Below are positions 63,396 to 64,000 of a DNA stretch of 64,000 bases, in pieces. This stretch comes from Kibdelosporangium banguiense (lineage in GTDB: Bacteria; Actinomycetota; Actinomycetes; Mycobacteriales; Pseudonocardiaceae). Location of the stretch: assembly GCF_017876405.1 (NCBI RefSeq), contig NZ_JAGINW010000001.1:10615203-10679202 (forward strand). Reading direction: 5' to 3'. The notes under the pieces are model-generated. The model was not told the origin of the DNA, ran no database searches, and was given only the letters and a program-made list of their open reading frames with translations. The translations under genes and the position numbers were made by a program. The first letter of the stretch is position 1. Each line of letters starts with the position of its first letter.

Positions 63396-64000
63396 CCTGT
63401 TCCCTCGGCAGACTTGCCGCCAACGTGTAGGTGCGCGCAACCTCAACCGATCCGTCGCGCGCCGCTATGTAGTCGGACACATCTGGTGCCATTCCGGTGG
63501 CACGTATGGACAAACCACGTTTATGTCCTTTTTGTACATCGCATTGTCGATTGCTTTCGCCGTCACTGAGATCGTCGCGGTGACACCAGGTGCCAGACCG
63601 ATCTCCGGACGGTGAGGTTGAGAACGTCGCCGTTCCCACTGCTTTTACCATCGGCGAGCTCAGCAGCCGAGGATCCCTGGCGCGGACGACGCGTTCGCGA
63701 TCCACGAACTGTGTCCCGCCGACCCCGATAGGTTGCCGCCCCGGCCACGCTGCACATCGTTGCCTTCGAGACTGCAGATGACGTCGTCTACGTGACGTTC
63801 CATGAGGTAGTCGTTGGCTTGTTGTGCCTCGATGACTGATGGACGTGGCTTGCGAGCCTTCCCTCGCTGGAGGGCTCGCAAGCCACAAGAGACGGGCAGC
63901 CCAGGTGCGGGGCGCGGCACACTGGGATCACCCCGCTCTGTACTGCCCGTCCTGTCCCCGATTTGTCAGTACAGTCGTGCCTCCGTGGAGGTCGGTCTGC
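63396..64000. other. No gene recognised; holds a long hairpin
   Basis: No convincing coding region. The only clear structure is the inverted repeat listed separately. Confidence 0.4.
63845..63886. terminator. 14-bp perfect hairpin GTGGCTTGCGAGCC / GGCTCGCAAGCCAC
   Basis: Perfect inverted repeat (63845-63858 and 63873-63886) with a 14-nt loop. No T-run follows, so it may be a factor-assisted terminator, an IS end or another structured site. Confidence 0.4.

Noticed and set aside
63319..63888. 189-codon minus-strand frame near the right edge
   Set aside because: Arg/Ser-rich, no family, overlaps the recombinase fragment and the hairpin.

Overview
The window is high-GC DNA from an actinobacterium. 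GTG/TTG starts, Actinobacteria-type -10 boxes (TAnnnT), an Lsr2 nucleoid protein, ATGA/GTGA-coupled operons and a tripeptidyl-aminopeptidase-like secreted enzyme all fit; gene style suggests Pseudonocardiales, but that is inference. No rRNA, tRNA or CRISPR array was seen.

Region 1 (1-18.9 kb) is a peptide-handling regulon. A Dpp-type importer with a fused permease/ATPase subunit is followed by RidA and an M61-like metallopeptidase. Next come two S10-like serine carboxypeptidases, an amidohydrolase and a class-V PLP enzyme in one operon, then a third S10-like peptidase with a second M61-like peptidase. Two paralogous DauR/YheO-like regulators sit between these operons. The three operon promoters share one 16-nt element, 35-39 nt upstream of each start codon, so they look like a single regulon. 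None of the S10-like proteins has a signal peptide, so peptides appear to be imported and then cut inside the cell.

Region 2 (18.8-21.3 kb) is a three-gene operon: a retropepsin-like domain fused to a 7TM domain, a RimK-like ATP-grasp ligase and a small anchored protein. Region 3 (21.5-27.9 kb) has a polar amino-acid ABC transporter, an IclR regulator, an amidase and a TauD-like dioxygenase.

Region 4 (28-38.6 kb) reads as an acid-degradation pathway: split TPP decarboxylase, aldehyde dehydrogenase, CoA-transferase, acyl-CoA dehydrogenase, MaoC-type hydratase and CitE-type lyase. A GntR/FCD regulator, an MHS-type transporter with a clear operator-promoter, and an M29/NicX-like protein follow.

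Region 5 (38.6-57.2 kb) couples an Opp importer, HyuA/HyuB hydantoinase-type enzymes, an IclR regulator and a thioesterase in one operon. Nearby are agmatine deiminase, N-carbamoylputrescine amidase, a cyclase-family hydrolase, a carboxylesterase and a second IclR regulator. A duplicated regulatory module with 13-nt palindromes ties these genes together. Two genes here are frameshifted.

Region 6 (57.3-64 kb) is decayed mobile DNA: a truncated DDE integrase gene, remnants of an actinobacterial integrative element, Lsr2, one intact 1.18-kb insertion sequence with its older end fragments, an IS110-type C-terminus and a tyrosine-recombinase fragment.
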